From the NCBI RefSeq assembly GCF_002813775.1, contig NZ_CP020371.1:1-64000 (forward strand): a DNA stretch of 64,000 bases, given 5' to 3'. Source of the stretch: Candidatus Thiodictyon syntrophicum (GTDB lineage: Bacteria > Pseudomonadota > Gammaproteobacteria > Chromatiales > Chromatiaceae). A program made the position numbers and the translations under genes. The notes below the pieces were generated by a model, which saw only the letters and a program-made list of their open reading frames with translations, was not told the origin of the DNA and did not search any database. Of this stretch, positions 54,311 through 61,799 are shown piece after piece; positions within the stretch are counted from its first letter, which is position 1, and each line of letters begins with the position of its first letter.

Positions 54311-54753
54311 GGGGTCACCTCACGAAACGGAAAAATCGTACGCTAAGGCTCTAAGTGCCTGTCGTGAATAGCCCGGCAACCCATCGGGGCCGCTCCAGGC
54401 GCATCCCGGATGGGCTGTGCCGGACTTGGAGCACCGGCAGGTATCCGCCTGGCCCTACGTCCTCGCACCCCTTCGCGTGTCTGGGGTTCGAGGCGCAGTG
54501 GCCGCGGGCACGCCCGGGGCCTGCTGGGGCGGGGCGGTGCGTCGGCACCACCTGATCGAGCGGAACCCGCGCCGACCCCGGGGGTCGCGGTGCCGCGCCG
54601 GTGACGGACCGCCGCCGCGTCCCGCCCGTCCTTTTTCCCCTTTTTCGGCCTGGGCGGGATAAGCACGGCTTATCACGGGTGAGTGGGCGGCCCGCGCAAC
54701 GGCGGCGTCGGTGCCGGTTCAGTGCTATTTTACCGTTTCGTGAGGTGACCCCT
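54311..54753. mobile_element. IS remnant or MITE (family C) with terminal inverted repeats
   Basis: About 443 bp between inverted repeats GGGGTCACCTCACGAAACGG (54311) and its complement ending at 54753. The inside is very GC-rich and holds no recognisable transposase. No clear target duplication is found. It truncates the recombinase on the left and overlaps the ParE stop codon on the right. Confidence 0.7.
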
Positions 54754-55063
54754 AGTTGTCGCCGGACGCTGAAAGGTTGGCCTCCAGGTCCATGCGCTCG
54801 TGCAAGACGCGAACAATCTCAATCTGACCGCTGCCACTCTGACGATAAAAAGCAATGTGCTTTTCAATCTGGTGCTTGCGGTAGCCGGGACGGATGTCGT
54901 CGCAATCTTTCCCCATCAGCGGGTTGTCCGCCAAGGCACGAAAGCCTGCGTCCAACAACGTCAGATAACGGGTGCGCTGGTCACGGCCCCAAGTGGCTTG
55001 GGTGTAGCGGCCGATGCCCTTCAAGTCAGCATTGGCCGCCTTGGTCAGCACAAACCGGGGCAT
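54752..55063 (-). CDS. parE: ParE-type toxin
   Basis: A 103-residue RelE/ParE-fold toxin: LTKAANADLKGIGRYTQATW, LADNPLMGKDCDDIRPGYRK and HIAFYRQSGSGQIEIVRVLH, the final strands and RVLHERMD motif. ParE toxins poison gyrase. Start overlaps the parD stop by one base (ATGA-type). The last base of its TAG stop comes from the adjacent inverted repeat, so the original end may have been slightly different. Appears intact. Confidence 0.88.
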   Translation of the reverse strand: MPRFVLTKAANADLKGIGRYTQATWGRDQRTRYLTLLDAGFRALADNPLMGKDCDDIRPGYRKHQIEKHIAFYRQSGSGQIEIVRVLHERMDLEANLSASGDN

Positions 55064-55305
55064 CAGTGCGTACTTTCGCTGTCAAGTTCGGCCAGCAACC
55101 CGCTCAGGGAATAGTCCGCCCTGCCGCTGGCTTCACCGTCCGCGAGCGCCTGACGCAAGGTAGACAGCTTCAGTTCGTGTTCTTCCAGAAGCCGCAAACC
55201 GGCTCTAACCGCCTCACTGGCCGAGCCGTAGCGACCTTGGGCGATCTGCTGGGTGATGAATTGCTCGAAGTGAGTACCAATGGTCACGCTAGTGTTTTTC
55301 TGCAT
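55063..55305 (-). CDS. parD: ParD-type antitoxin
   Basis: An 80-residue antitoxin with N-terminal RHH (TSVTIGTHFEQFITQQIAQG, RYGSASEAVRAGLRLLEEHE) and a C-terminal toxin-binding tail (DYSLSGLLAELDSE). It precedes parE in the same operon. One of the few whole TA pairs in this region. Confidence 0.9.
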   Translation of the reverse strand: MQKNTSVTIGTHFEQFITQQIAQGRYGSASEAVRAGLRLLEEHELKLSTLRQALADGEASGRADYSLSGLLAELDSESTH

Positions 55306-55396
55306 GGGGGCTTGTTGTTTCTGGTTCGGAGTACCTTAAAATAATATTTTTTGGTACATGGCACAATGGCTCTGTTCCCTTGGCGTAAAAGGCGTA

Positions 55397-55490
55397 CCTC
55401 ACGAAACGGAAATTCGGCACGGTAAGACCTCGCGAGCATCCCTCGCCCGGTGGTCTTCTCGCAAGCGGTGGTTTTCGAGAGGTGACCCCT
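55397..55490. repeat. Short family C element
   Basis: About 94 bp with CCTCACGAAACGGAAA at the left and GAGGTGACCCCT at the right. It repeats the ends of the 54311-54753 element with a much shorter, imperfectly palindromic middle. Confidence 0.55.
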
Positions 55491-55717
55491 ATGAGTCTGC
55501 CCAGCCCCTGTTGCTGCTGGGGCCGCTCGGGATCGCCTGGCAGGGTTGGCTGGCCCTGATCCCGCTGGCCCTCTGGTATGGCTGGGTCCTGCGCCCGCTG
55601 CGGCGCGCGGCCCCAGAGCAACGCACCGCACGCTTGGCCGAGGTCACCGGCAAACTCCTGGTTGTGGTGCAGATCGCGGCCTTGCTGGCCGTGATCGTCT
55701 GGCTCAAGCGCCTATGA
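55490..55717 (+). pseudogene. Membrane protein C-terminal fragment
   Basis: Open frame from the family C end: SAQPLLLLGPLGIAWQGWLA, LIPLALWYGWVLRPLRR, then KLLVVVQIAALLAVIVWLKR. Two hydrophobic helices, no start codon in phase, family not recognised. Upstream part probably lost at the repeat. Confidence 0.4.
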
Positions 55718-55841
55718 GTGCTGCGGCTGGGCCACGCCGGGGGAGCGGGGTACTGGGCGGCCCGTGTAAAGCCGAACAATGGGTGTTATCGGGTGTCTTT
55801 GTGGCTTGATAAACGGGTGTAAACGGGTGTAGAACTGGCGG

Positions 55842-55984
55842 ATGATCCAGACCGCATCGCTTGAGATCACCCCCGAGATGCTCGTCCTCGTCGCCGGGAT
55901 CGACGAGTTCAAGGGCGCCTGGCGGGCACTCGGCACCCTGGCGCCCGAGCGGCTCGCGGCCCTGCGCCGGGTCGCCACCATCAA
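55842..55984 (+). pseudogene. Fic-family protein 5' fragment
   Basis: ATG 55842: MIQTASLEITPEMLVLVAGI, EFKGAWRALGTLAPERLAAL, RRVATI. This is the N-terminal segment of Fic/DOC AMPylator-type proteins, cut at 55985 by a family B MITE. The Fic motif is absent. Confidence 0.6.
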
Positions 55985-56072
55985 TTACGGTGACAGTTTA
56001 CCAAATACAGCAATTACAGGTTGCGTTCAACGCCCATCCGCATTCAGTGCATTTAGTAAACTGTCAACGTAA
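55985..56072. mobile_element. MITE family B, copy 1
   Basis: An 88-bp element with terminal inverted repeats TTACGGTGACAGTTTACC at 55985 and the near-complement AGTAAACTGTCAACGTAA ending 56072. It is almost identical to 57853-57940. No clear target duplication. Confidence 0.85.
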
Positions 56073-56092
56073 CCCCACAAATCCCGGCGAGA

Positions 56093-56562
56093 TCAGAACC
56101 TGACCTCGCCGCTATCTTGCGGATACCGCAGAAGCTCCGGGACCCGACTGTGGTGCATGATCCAGGCTGCGGTCGTTGGGCAGATCCATCCAGTGACATT
56201 AACCAGCGATCGGTAGTCAGCATCAAGATGCCTGGTGAAGATGGGCTCGTGGTGCGCAATGCGGTTGCGCAGGGTCCTTAGGTAGTCAAGCGGCCTGTGA
56301 GTATCGGCGCGGCTTAAGCGACGTAGACACCGGTAAGCTGGCCATGCATGGCGTTGCGTAGAGCAACTTCGAGGCCCTGTAGGGGTCCGTAGAAGGCCGC
56401 GCTGACAGCGGTGTTCCAAGTGTAGAGCCGGACGGCTTGCTCGCGGTCCCCGCCAGCCGCGTTGACATATGTCGCTAATCTTTCGGGGGAAAGAGACGTC
56501 TCGAGCGCATCGAGCACGCCTCCTTCAAGGCCGAAAATCTTGACACTTGTGGACTCAGCCAT
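56093..56562 (-). pseudogene. Abi/HEPN-like protein, internally deleted
   Basis: Starts MAESTSVKIFGLEGGVLDAL, continues WNTAVSAAFYGPLQGLEVAL, RNAMHGQLTGVYVA, then stops. In another frame the tail follows: DYLRTLRNRIAHHEPIFTRH with the HEPN RNase motif R-x4-H (RNRIAHHE) and DADYRSLVNVTGWICPTTAA. The middle is missing. Such Abi proteins abort phage infection by RNA cleavage. Confidence 0.65.
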
Positions 56563-57101
56563 ATACTCTGTAACCGTAAGCCCCGGACCCGCCTCTGCTT
56601 CGGCATGCGACCGGGGCTCAGCTTTTTTGGATGCCTGATTTTACAGGCTTTCGCCCGACCACGGCCCTGTCCGAGCGATATCCTGTCGCTAAAATCTACC
56701 CCCAGACCCCCGGGAATCACGGCAGATCTGCACGTCCCGGGGTCGCGCACGCACCAACCCGGCATCCTCGACTCGTACAACTTCTCCGCCGCACTCTTGG
56801 CCGCGTGATCATCCAGTTGAGCGTGCACGGATGAACTTGCCCTCTTCCGTGCACGCGATCCTCGCCTTAGGGCAGCATTCTATCACCCTGTGCCCGCGGA
56901 TTGGCGAAAGGTCTCTCTGACACTCGCCATTGGAAAAGAAGCTGTCTACCGGGAGAGCTAGCAGAGAAGCGACCTCGCAGATTGCTCGGGGATAGCGATT
57001 CCGTGGTACGTCCCCTATTTTCCGACCTGCATTGCAAACCTCTCATCCTTGGCCCCACATCCTATGTTCCGGGTTCATACTTGAGCCTGGCCCTTTTTCC
57101 T
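56563..57101. other. Gene-free stretch with two strong hairpins
   Basis: Nearly 540 bp with no recognised gene. An 8-bp stem AGCCCCGG/CCGGGGCT (56579-56586 and 56611-56618) is followed by T6 at 56623, terminator-like on the plus strand. A perfect 11-bp stem GCGTGCACGGA/TCCGTGCACGC lies at 56821-56831 and 56846-56856. It could contain a small RNA. Confidence 0.45.
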
Positions 57102-57398
57102 CTATGAGTGTGCGCGTACATAGTCCCTCAAGACAGCATCCAGGCGCGTCTGCCAGCCGGGGCCGCCCGCTTTGAAGAACGCGACGACTTCGGGGTCAAG
57201 TCGGATCGAGACGGCTTGTTTCGTGACCAACGACTTGGGCCTACCCAGCGGGCGCAATTGGGCCATCTCCGCGGCGGACAGATCGCGGGTGTCCGGGTCG
57301 GCGGCGATACCCTCGCGGATGCGTGCGTCTTCTTCCTCGCTGTTCAAGATGAAGACACGGCCGGACTTAGAGGTGATGGATGTAAGTGCGTTTTTCAC
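57102..57398 (-). CDS. brnA: BrnA-type antitoxin
   Basis: About 98 residues from GTG 57398: KNALTSITSKSGRVFILNSE, DPDTRDLSAAEMAQLRPLGR, KQAVSIRLDPEVVAFFKAGG and WQTRLDAVLRDYVRAH. The RHH at the C-terminus is typical of BrnA, which represses and neutralises BrnT. It overlaps the brnT end by 32 bases. Confidence 0.85.
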   Translation of the reverse strand: MKNALTSITSKSGRVFILNSEEEDARIREGIAADPDTRDLSAAEMAQLRPLGRPKSLVTKQAVSIRLDPEVVAFFKAGGPGWQTRLDAVLRDYVRAHS

Positions 57399-57636
57399 TG
57401 TTCGTCGTTCCGCGCAAGCTGATGATGCGATAGCAGTCATTCTCTTCGGTGAGCACCACGCAATAAATCAGCTGGCCGATGGGCGCGAAGCCGACCCAGC
57501 GTTGTTCACCGTAGGCCTCCCGGGCGTCCTCGCTCGCCAATAGCAGATCCCATTCCAGGTCCGCCGCCAGCGCGAGCGAGACGCCATGGTTGGCGATGTT
57601 CAGGCGGTCTTTGGCGGGATCAAAGGCGATGTCCAT
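57367..57636 (-). CDS. brnT: BrnT-type RNase toxin
   Basis: An 89-residue BrnT toxin: MDIAFDPAKDRLNIANHGVS, DLEWDLLLASEDAREAYGEQ, RWVGFAPIGQLIYCVVLTEE and IISLRGTTNSEKRTY with the conserved R..S..A/E-x-R-x-Y. ATG 57636 fits family length. Upstream member of the brnTA operon and apparently complete. Confidence 0.88.
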   Translation of the reverse strand: MDIAFDPAKDRLNIANHGVSLALAADLEWDLLLASEDAREAYGEQRWVGFAPIGQLIYCVVLTEENDCYRIISLRGTTNSEKRTYIHHL

Positions 57637-57798
57637 GCTCGTTATTGTATATACATAAACAGCGAAAGGCAAGTCGAAACCTTGACCCGCGCCGCGGGGC
57701 TAGGCTGTCTTTGCCGCTGGGGTCCCGGTGGTCGGGATTGGTGTCCCGGAGTAACGGCGGACCGACCGCCACCAAGACGGCATTTTGTTGTTGCCGCT

Positions 57799-57855
57799 AT
57801 GCGCCATCCCATCGATCCCAAGGTTGACTGCGTCTCCAAGGCCCTGATGGAATTA
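57799..57855 (+). pseudogene. Rpn-family nuclease 5' fragment
   Basis: MRHPIDPKVDCVSKALMEL is the start of Rpn/PD-(D/E)XK recombination-promoting nucleases (usually HPIDPKVDCVFKAL). It is cut at 57853 by the second family B MITE. Confidence 0.55.
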
Positions 57856-57940
57856 CGGTGACAGTTTACCAAATACAGTAATTACAGGTTGCGTTCAACG
57901 CCCATCCGCATTCAGTGCATTTAGTAAACTGTCACCGTAA
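57853..57940. mobile_element. MITE family B, copy 2
   Basis: An 88-bp element differing from copy 1 by two or so bases, with better-matched ends (TTACGGTGACAGTTTACC and AGTAAACTGTCACCGTAA). 58 bases past its right end no relation to the left gene remains. Confidence 0.87.
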
Positions 57941-58125
57941 CTGAAGATCCTGCCGCGCGCGACTTTAGCCCAGATGCCAGGCATTCGCCACCTACCCGTG
58001 CCTGGTCGGCGAGGGGCGGGGCAGTGCAGGGCCTGACAATCTTTACAACGATGATGGGCCTTGATCATCAGATCTGAAACTTGCGTTGACATCACGTGTA
58101 GGCACAGGGCGTATGACCAGGGCGG

Positions 58126-58752
58126 TCATGGTATTTCATCGTCGAAAGCGGCGGCTTGCGGCGAAGGCTCGACCGCCGAAACGGCCTTCAGATCCTCTGC
58201 CGTGAAATCATCCCGGCGCAACACCTGGCGGTCGTGTGGTGTCGAGCGGTGCAGTTCACCGCTCGACAAGACGATCGGCAGAAACAGGGTGCGCGGGTGC
58301 GTCGGTGAAGGATCAAACCCATGAACCTCATAAAAGCGCCGCGCCGACTCGGACAGGGCATGGACCATGAGCGCCTTGACGCCCACCAGTTGCGCCACCG
58401 TGGCCGTACGGAAAATGGCATCGCGCAACAGTGCCTTGCCGATGCCGCGGCGCTGCCACGCAAGATCAATCGCTAAGCGCCCAAGCAGCATGACGGGAAT
58501 CGGGTTCGGCATATTCCGCCGGATACGTCCGGGCGCCTGTTCGCTGCATACGGAACCGGTCGCCAGACTGTAGTAGCCGATGACCTGGTCATCGTTGCAC
58601 ACCACATAGGTGCGCGACGCGCCGCGTCCTTCGTTGCGCCGGGCGTGGGTTTTCAGCCAGTGGTCGAGGGCCGGCTCGCCGCTCTCAAAGATCGTCAGGT
58701 CATGCGTCGCCGCGAGGGGCGCCGGCGCCGTCCAGGTGCCAACCGTTGGCAA
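58126..58752 (-). CDS. TacT-like GNAT toxin with an appended antitoxin-derived tail
   Basis: A 208-residue protein from a TTG start two bases past the antitoxin stop. The acetyltransferase is complete: WTAPAPLAATHDLTIFESGE, IPVMLLGRLAIDLAWQRRGI, GKALLRDAIF (acetyl-CoA loop), VKALMVHALSESARRFYEVH and GFDPSP. TacT toxins acetylate aminoacyl-tRNA. After LFLPIVL, where family members end, it continues with STPHDRQVLRRDDFTAEDLK and AVSAVEPSPQAAAFDDE, the same tail as the split Phd antitoxin at 53.6 kb. Whether the tail alters activity is unknown. Confidence 0.75.
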   Translation of the reverse strand: MPTVGTWTAPAPLAATHDLTIFESGEPALDHWLKTHARRNEGRGASRTYVVCNDDQVIGYYSLATGSVCSEQAPGRIRRNMPNPIPVMLLGRLAIDLAWQRRGIGKALLRDAIFRTATVAQLVGVKALMVHALSESARRFYEVHGFDPSPTHPRTLFLPIVLSSGELHRSTPHDRQVLRRDDFTAEDLKAVSAVEPSPQAAAFDDEIP

Positions 58753-58753
58753 G

Positions 58754-59053
58754 TCAGGTCTCCCAGGGCGCTTTGGTTGCCAACAAGGCACGCAGTCGGG
58801 GATTGTCGGCGGGCGGCGCGTCCAGCAACGCCTGAAACGCCGCAAATGCCGCGGCGTCCAGCACGAACACGCGCTGGTCCAGCAACACGTCCTCGGCCTC
58901 ACGGCAGGCCGTCTCCAGCATGAAGTCCGAGCGGGTCTTGCCCAAAATCCGGGCCGCCTGGTCGATCAGGTCGCGTTGGTTGCGTTGGGCGCGAATGTTG
59001 ATGTTGATGTCCCGGGTCTGGCCGCTGGTCTCCTGGGATTCGAGGGATGACAT
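58754..59053 (-). CDS. TacA-like (DUF1778) antitoxin
   Basis: A 99-residue RHH antitoxin: INIRAQRNQRDLIDQAARIL, GKTRSDFMLETACREAEDVL and FVLDAAAFAAFQALLDAPPA. Starts at ATG 59053; frame is open further upstream. A minus-strand TTGACA at 59116-59111 with 17 bp spacing to TAAACC is a plausible promoter. It precedes the GNAT toxin in the usual order. Confidence 0.87.
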   Translation of the reverse strand: MSSLESQETSGQTRDININIRAQRNQRDLIDQAARILGKTRSDFMLETACREAEDVLLDQRVFVLDAAAFAAFQALLDAPPADNPRLRALLATKAPWET

Positions 59054-59153
59054 GAAGCGCTCCGTGGGGTGTTGGCTACTTGCAGTAGGTTTAGCCCGAT
59101 GTGCGTACGTTGTCAATACGTCAGATTTAAGGGTGTCCGGGCCGGCGCTGCCT

Positions 59154-59181
59154 ATCATTGATAATGTCCTTTATCAGTGAT
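59154..59181. promoter_or_regulatory. Inverted repeat between divergent TA genes
   Basis: ATCATTGATAA and TTATCAGTGAT arms, 10 of 11 positions complementary, separated by 6 bases. It lies between tacA (leftward) and the RHH antitoxin (rightward), a candidate operator. Confidence 0.5.
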
Positions 59182-59281
59182 ATGACGCGCCCGACTCGAC
59201 CGGCCCCAGCTCGGTCTTGCACATCAGAGACTAAAATGTTAAGAATATAGGTGCTTATGTGCGTAACACCCGAGGTGCCCC

Positions 59282-59567
59282 ATGCTCGCAACCAACACCA
59301 CGCGCTGGACGGTCACGGTGTCGAAGGACACCGACATTGCCGTGCGCACCCTGCTCGCCCAGCGCGGCCTAAAAAAGGGGTGACCTGTCCAAGTTCATCG
59401 AGGACGCCGTGCGGTGGCGCGTGTTCGACCAGACGCTTGTTGAGACGCGGGCGGAGTTTGCCGACCTGGCGCCGGAAGCCCTGCAAGACCTGATCGACGA
59501 AGCGACCGAAGCGGTGCGCAATGAGACACGCGAGACCCTGGCCCGCGCCGCGAAGACCGCACGCTGA
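59282..59567 (+). pseudogene. RHH antitoxin of a PIN system, frameshifted
   Basis: MLATNTTRWTVTVSKDTDIA, VRTLLAQRGLKKG then a frameshift in the run AAAAAAGGGG (59371-59380), after which it continues DLSKFIEDAVRWRVFDQTLV and ends ETRETLARAAKTAR. One extra base breaks the frame; it may be a sequencing or slippage error. Followed three bases later by the PIN gene. Confidence 0.8.
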
Positions 59568-59570
59568 ACC

Positions 59571-59845
59571 ATGCGCGTCGTGTTGGATACCAACGTCCTG
59601 GTCAGCGCCTTGTTGGTGGAAGCCTTGCCCCCGGCCCAACTCATCACCCAGTGGTTGAAACCCTGCCGACGGTCGAAGCATCCCCCGACCCCTACGACAA
59701 TTACCTCTTGTCGATGGCGGCCGGCGGCGCAGCGGATTACCTCGTGACGGGCGACAAGCCGCACCTGCTGGCACTCGGGCGTTACGCCGGGATCAAAATC
59801 GCGTCGGTGCGCGACTTCATGACGCTGGCAGGGCTGTTGCCATGA
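59571..59845 (+). pseudogene. PIN-domain toxin with central deletion
   Basis: MRVVLDTNVLVSALLVEALP starts a VapC-like RNase (first acidic residue in LDTN). After QLITQW the sequence jumps, with a frame change, to VETLPTVEASPDPYDNYLLS and GAADYLVTGDKPHLLALGRY, with the last acidic residues (DPYDN, TGDK) and DFMTLAGLLP. About 45 central residues are lost. The missing part survives in the relic at 30731 (KQGRFTLLTAAPQIDEL). Confidence 0.8.
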
Positions 59846-60108
59846 CCGGAATGAACGAGCAAGACCGCATCCGGGCCGACACGCTGGAGCACCTGCGGCA
59901 AGCCATCCGGGACGGGTTGGACAGTGGCCCCGCAACACCCTGGTCTTCCGACGAGGCGCAGCAGGAAGGCCGCCAACGCCGGGCCGAGCGACGCCAGCGC
60001 GACCGACAGGTTTTAAGGCTCGAAGATTTCACTGAGGAGGACCTGAAGGCGATCTTGGCGGTTGAGCCTTCGCCGGCAGCCGCCGGCTTCGATGATGAAA
60101 CGCCATGA
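59842..60108 (+). CDS. Chimeric antitoxin: ParD-like segment joined to Phd tail
   Basis: An 88-residue frame overlapping the PIN end (ATGA). Residues 10-52 (TLEHLRQAIRDGLDSGPATP, EGRQRRAERRQ) match the C-terminal toxin-binding part of ParD antitoxins, with no RHH. From residue 53 it becomes DRQVLRLEDFTEEDLKAILA and VEPSPAAAGFDDE, the same tail seen on the Phd antitoxin and the GNAT toxin. The next recombinase copy starts in an ATGA overlap with its stop. Function not known. Confidence 0.65.
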   Translation: MTGMNEQDRIRADTLEHLRQAIRDGLDSGPATPWSSDEAQQEGRQRRAERRQRDRQVLRLEDFTEEDLKAILAVEPSPAAAGFDDETP

Positions 60109-60650
60109 CCGCCCTTGCCCCCCTCCTGCCTTCGCCGACCCTGCCCGCCGTGGTGGAGGCCACCGGAGACCGGGCGCGGCTGCGCTTCCTGGAGTTCCTC
60201 GCCTCAGCCATCCGCAACCCCCACACCCGCCGGGCCTAGGTCCGCGCCGCGGTAGCGTTCCTGGACTGGTGCGCAGCCGCCGGGGTTCCGTCCCTGATCG
60301 CGGTGCAGCCGTTGCACGTCGCCACCTGGATCGAGGGACAGACCCGGACCCACGCGGCCCCGATGGTGAAGCAGCGCCTGGCGGCGATCCGTCATCTGTT
60401 CGACTGGTTGGTTACGGGGCAGATCGTCCCGACCAACCTCGCCGGTTCGGTGCGGGGACCCGCGCACCGCGTCAAGACCGGCAAGACCCCGGTCCTGGAG
60501 GCCGAGGAAGCCCGCCGCCTTTTGGACAGCATCGACACGCGCACCCCGTCGGGCTTGCGCGACCGCGCCCTGATGGCCCTCATGGTCTATTCCTTCGCCC
60601 GCATCGGCGCCGCCCTGGGGATGAAGGTCGAGGACGCCTACACCCCAGCC
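60105..60650 (+). pseudogene. Tyrosine recombinase, copy 2, with nonsense codon
   Basis: Nearly identical to the copy at 53954 at its start (LLPSPTLPAVVEATGDRARL). A TAG at 60237-60239 replaces the TAC (Tyr) of copy 1 in NPHTRRAY. Downstream it retains what copy 1 lost: FDWLVTGQIVPTNLAGSVRG, LLDSIDTRTPSGLRDRALMA, YSFARIGAALGMKVEDAYT, with the first catalytic Arg in ARIG. It ends at about 60650 in unrelated sequence. Confidence 0.82.
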
Positions 60651-60754
60651 TCATTCGGACTCCCGGAACCCCCGGACCTCTTCGAGTATCTCCCGATGAC
60701 TGCGCCGCGCGATGCGCTCGTAGGCCAGTTTGTTCGTGAGTTGACCCCGACGAC

Positions 60755-61258
60755 TGCACCCGCCCGGCCTACCTGGCGGCGCTGCAGCCCGGTGCCGCCC
60801 GCATTGACCTGCACGGCCAGCCAGCCGGTGTGGTCACGCAACGGGAAGCCGGCGATGCCCAAGCGCTGTTGCGCGGGGAGGTCCCGCCACCGCGCCCACC
60901 GCAGACTGCTGCCCCTGCGCCCGACCTGCCCCAGGACGCCCCTTTGCACGCGGAGAACATCGTGTCCGGCCACCTCGAACTCACCGTGACGTTTTCCGAG
61001 TTACCGACGCCCGTCCAGGTGCAGGCCGGGCTGAAGATCGGCATCCAGACCGACCGCGCCCTGGTGGTCGCGGTCCTGCCGCCGAAAGCCTGGAAGAAGC
61101 TCGCCCAAGCCGCCGACGCCTGGCCGCACTGGGTGGCGGCCCTGAGTGGCCGACTCGGCGCTCAGGCCGGCGCGGCGGCTGGCCCGGTCATCGTGCTCGA
61201 ACAGCCCGCCTTGCAGGTCTTCGAGAAGAAGGCCAAGCCCGCGGCGGACGCGACCTGA
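60755..61258 (+). pseudogene. ProQ/FinO-type protein C-terminal fragment
   Basis: Open frame with CTRPAYLAALQPGAARIDLH, GQPAGVVTQREAGDAQALLR, a Pro-rich linker and the terminal domain LELTVTFSELPTPVQVQAGL, LPPKAWKKLAQAADAWPHWV, then VIVLEQPALQVFEKKAK. This is the end of plasmid ProQ/FinO fertility-inhibition-type RNA chaperones. The RNA-binding core is missing at the junction with the recombinase copy. Confidence 0.6.
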
Positions 61259-61496
61259 CGCCGGGCGGAAGGTGTCAGATTGCGGTCTGAGAGGTCCGGT
61301 CGGACCCGCCAGGTAACTGAAACATAGACCTAACCTGACGCATTTTCGGGCGCGAGCCTGACATCAGGCTGGGGTATACGTCCACCGGACCCATCGTCCC
61401 TGTTCCCGTAGCGACACATCGGAAAAGCAAGTGTACACTTCAGACGACATCTTGCGGCTGGCAAAAGCCGCTTTACGATAGCGTCTCCGGCATTTC
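61259..61496. other. Intergenic region right of the FinO fragment
   Basis: No gene recognised. Composition starts to fall from the GC-rich graveyard toward the AT-richer RiPP cluster. Confidence 0.4.
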
Positions 61497-61535
61497 ACCT
61501 GACAGGCACCCACCGTAATGGAGCGCCTGTCAGGT
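61497..61535 (-). terminator. Hairpin downstream of the RiPP precursor
   Basis: A perfect 11-bp stem ACCTGACAGGC/GCCTGTCAGGT with a 17-base loop, 32 bases past the precursor stop. There is no long U-run, so it could be a stabilising 3' structure rather than a strict intrinsic terminator. Confidence 0.55.
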
Positions 61536-61566
61536 TGTGCTGCTGCATCTCTTACCTACGCGTCGA

Positions 61567-61734
61567 TCAGCATTTGCAGGATACTTGCTGCCACTGGACC
61601 GTGTGGGTAGGGCACCCTGCGCCGGACATTGATGCCTTGCCCGTCGTCGCGCGGACTTCGGGAGCTTTGTAGACGGCTTTCTTCACGACTGCGCCTTGCT
61701 TTAAGGCATCAACTTTGTCAGCGATTTTCTTCAT
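61567..61734 (-). CDS. Candidate RiPP precursor peptide
   Basis: A 55-residue peptide beginning MKKIADKVDALKQGAVVKKA, a Lys-rich, Cys-free leader (about residues 1-33), and ending GAGCPTHTVQWQQVSCKC with Cys at 41, 53 and 55 plus Ser/Thr, Gln and Trp. Size, leader/core contrast and position just downstream of tfuA and ycaO on the same strand support precursor identity. ATG 61734 is chosen; the frame is open further but upstream residues look random and the promoter lies in them. YcaO-TfuA enzymes could make thioamides or azolines on this core. No homologous product is known to me. Confidence 0.7.
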   Translation of the reverse strand: MKKIADKVDALKQGAVVKKAVYKAPEVRATTGKASMSGAGCPTHTVQWQQVSCKC

Positions 61735-61799
61735 ATGATTCTCTGATTGCGGTAGATAACCAAACAACGCCCTTGCGCCAACGCACAAAGACCTTCGCG

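Noticed and set aside
57645-57798. Small plus-strand frames upstream of the Rpn fragment
   Set aside because: No start context, no family and interrupted composition; likely debris.
58045-58075. Sequence CAACGATGATGGGCCTTGATCATCAG resembling MITE family A ends (shown here only as GGCCTTGATCATC)
   Set aside because: Only 13 bases match, no second end or target duplication; treated as chance or an unrecognisable scar.
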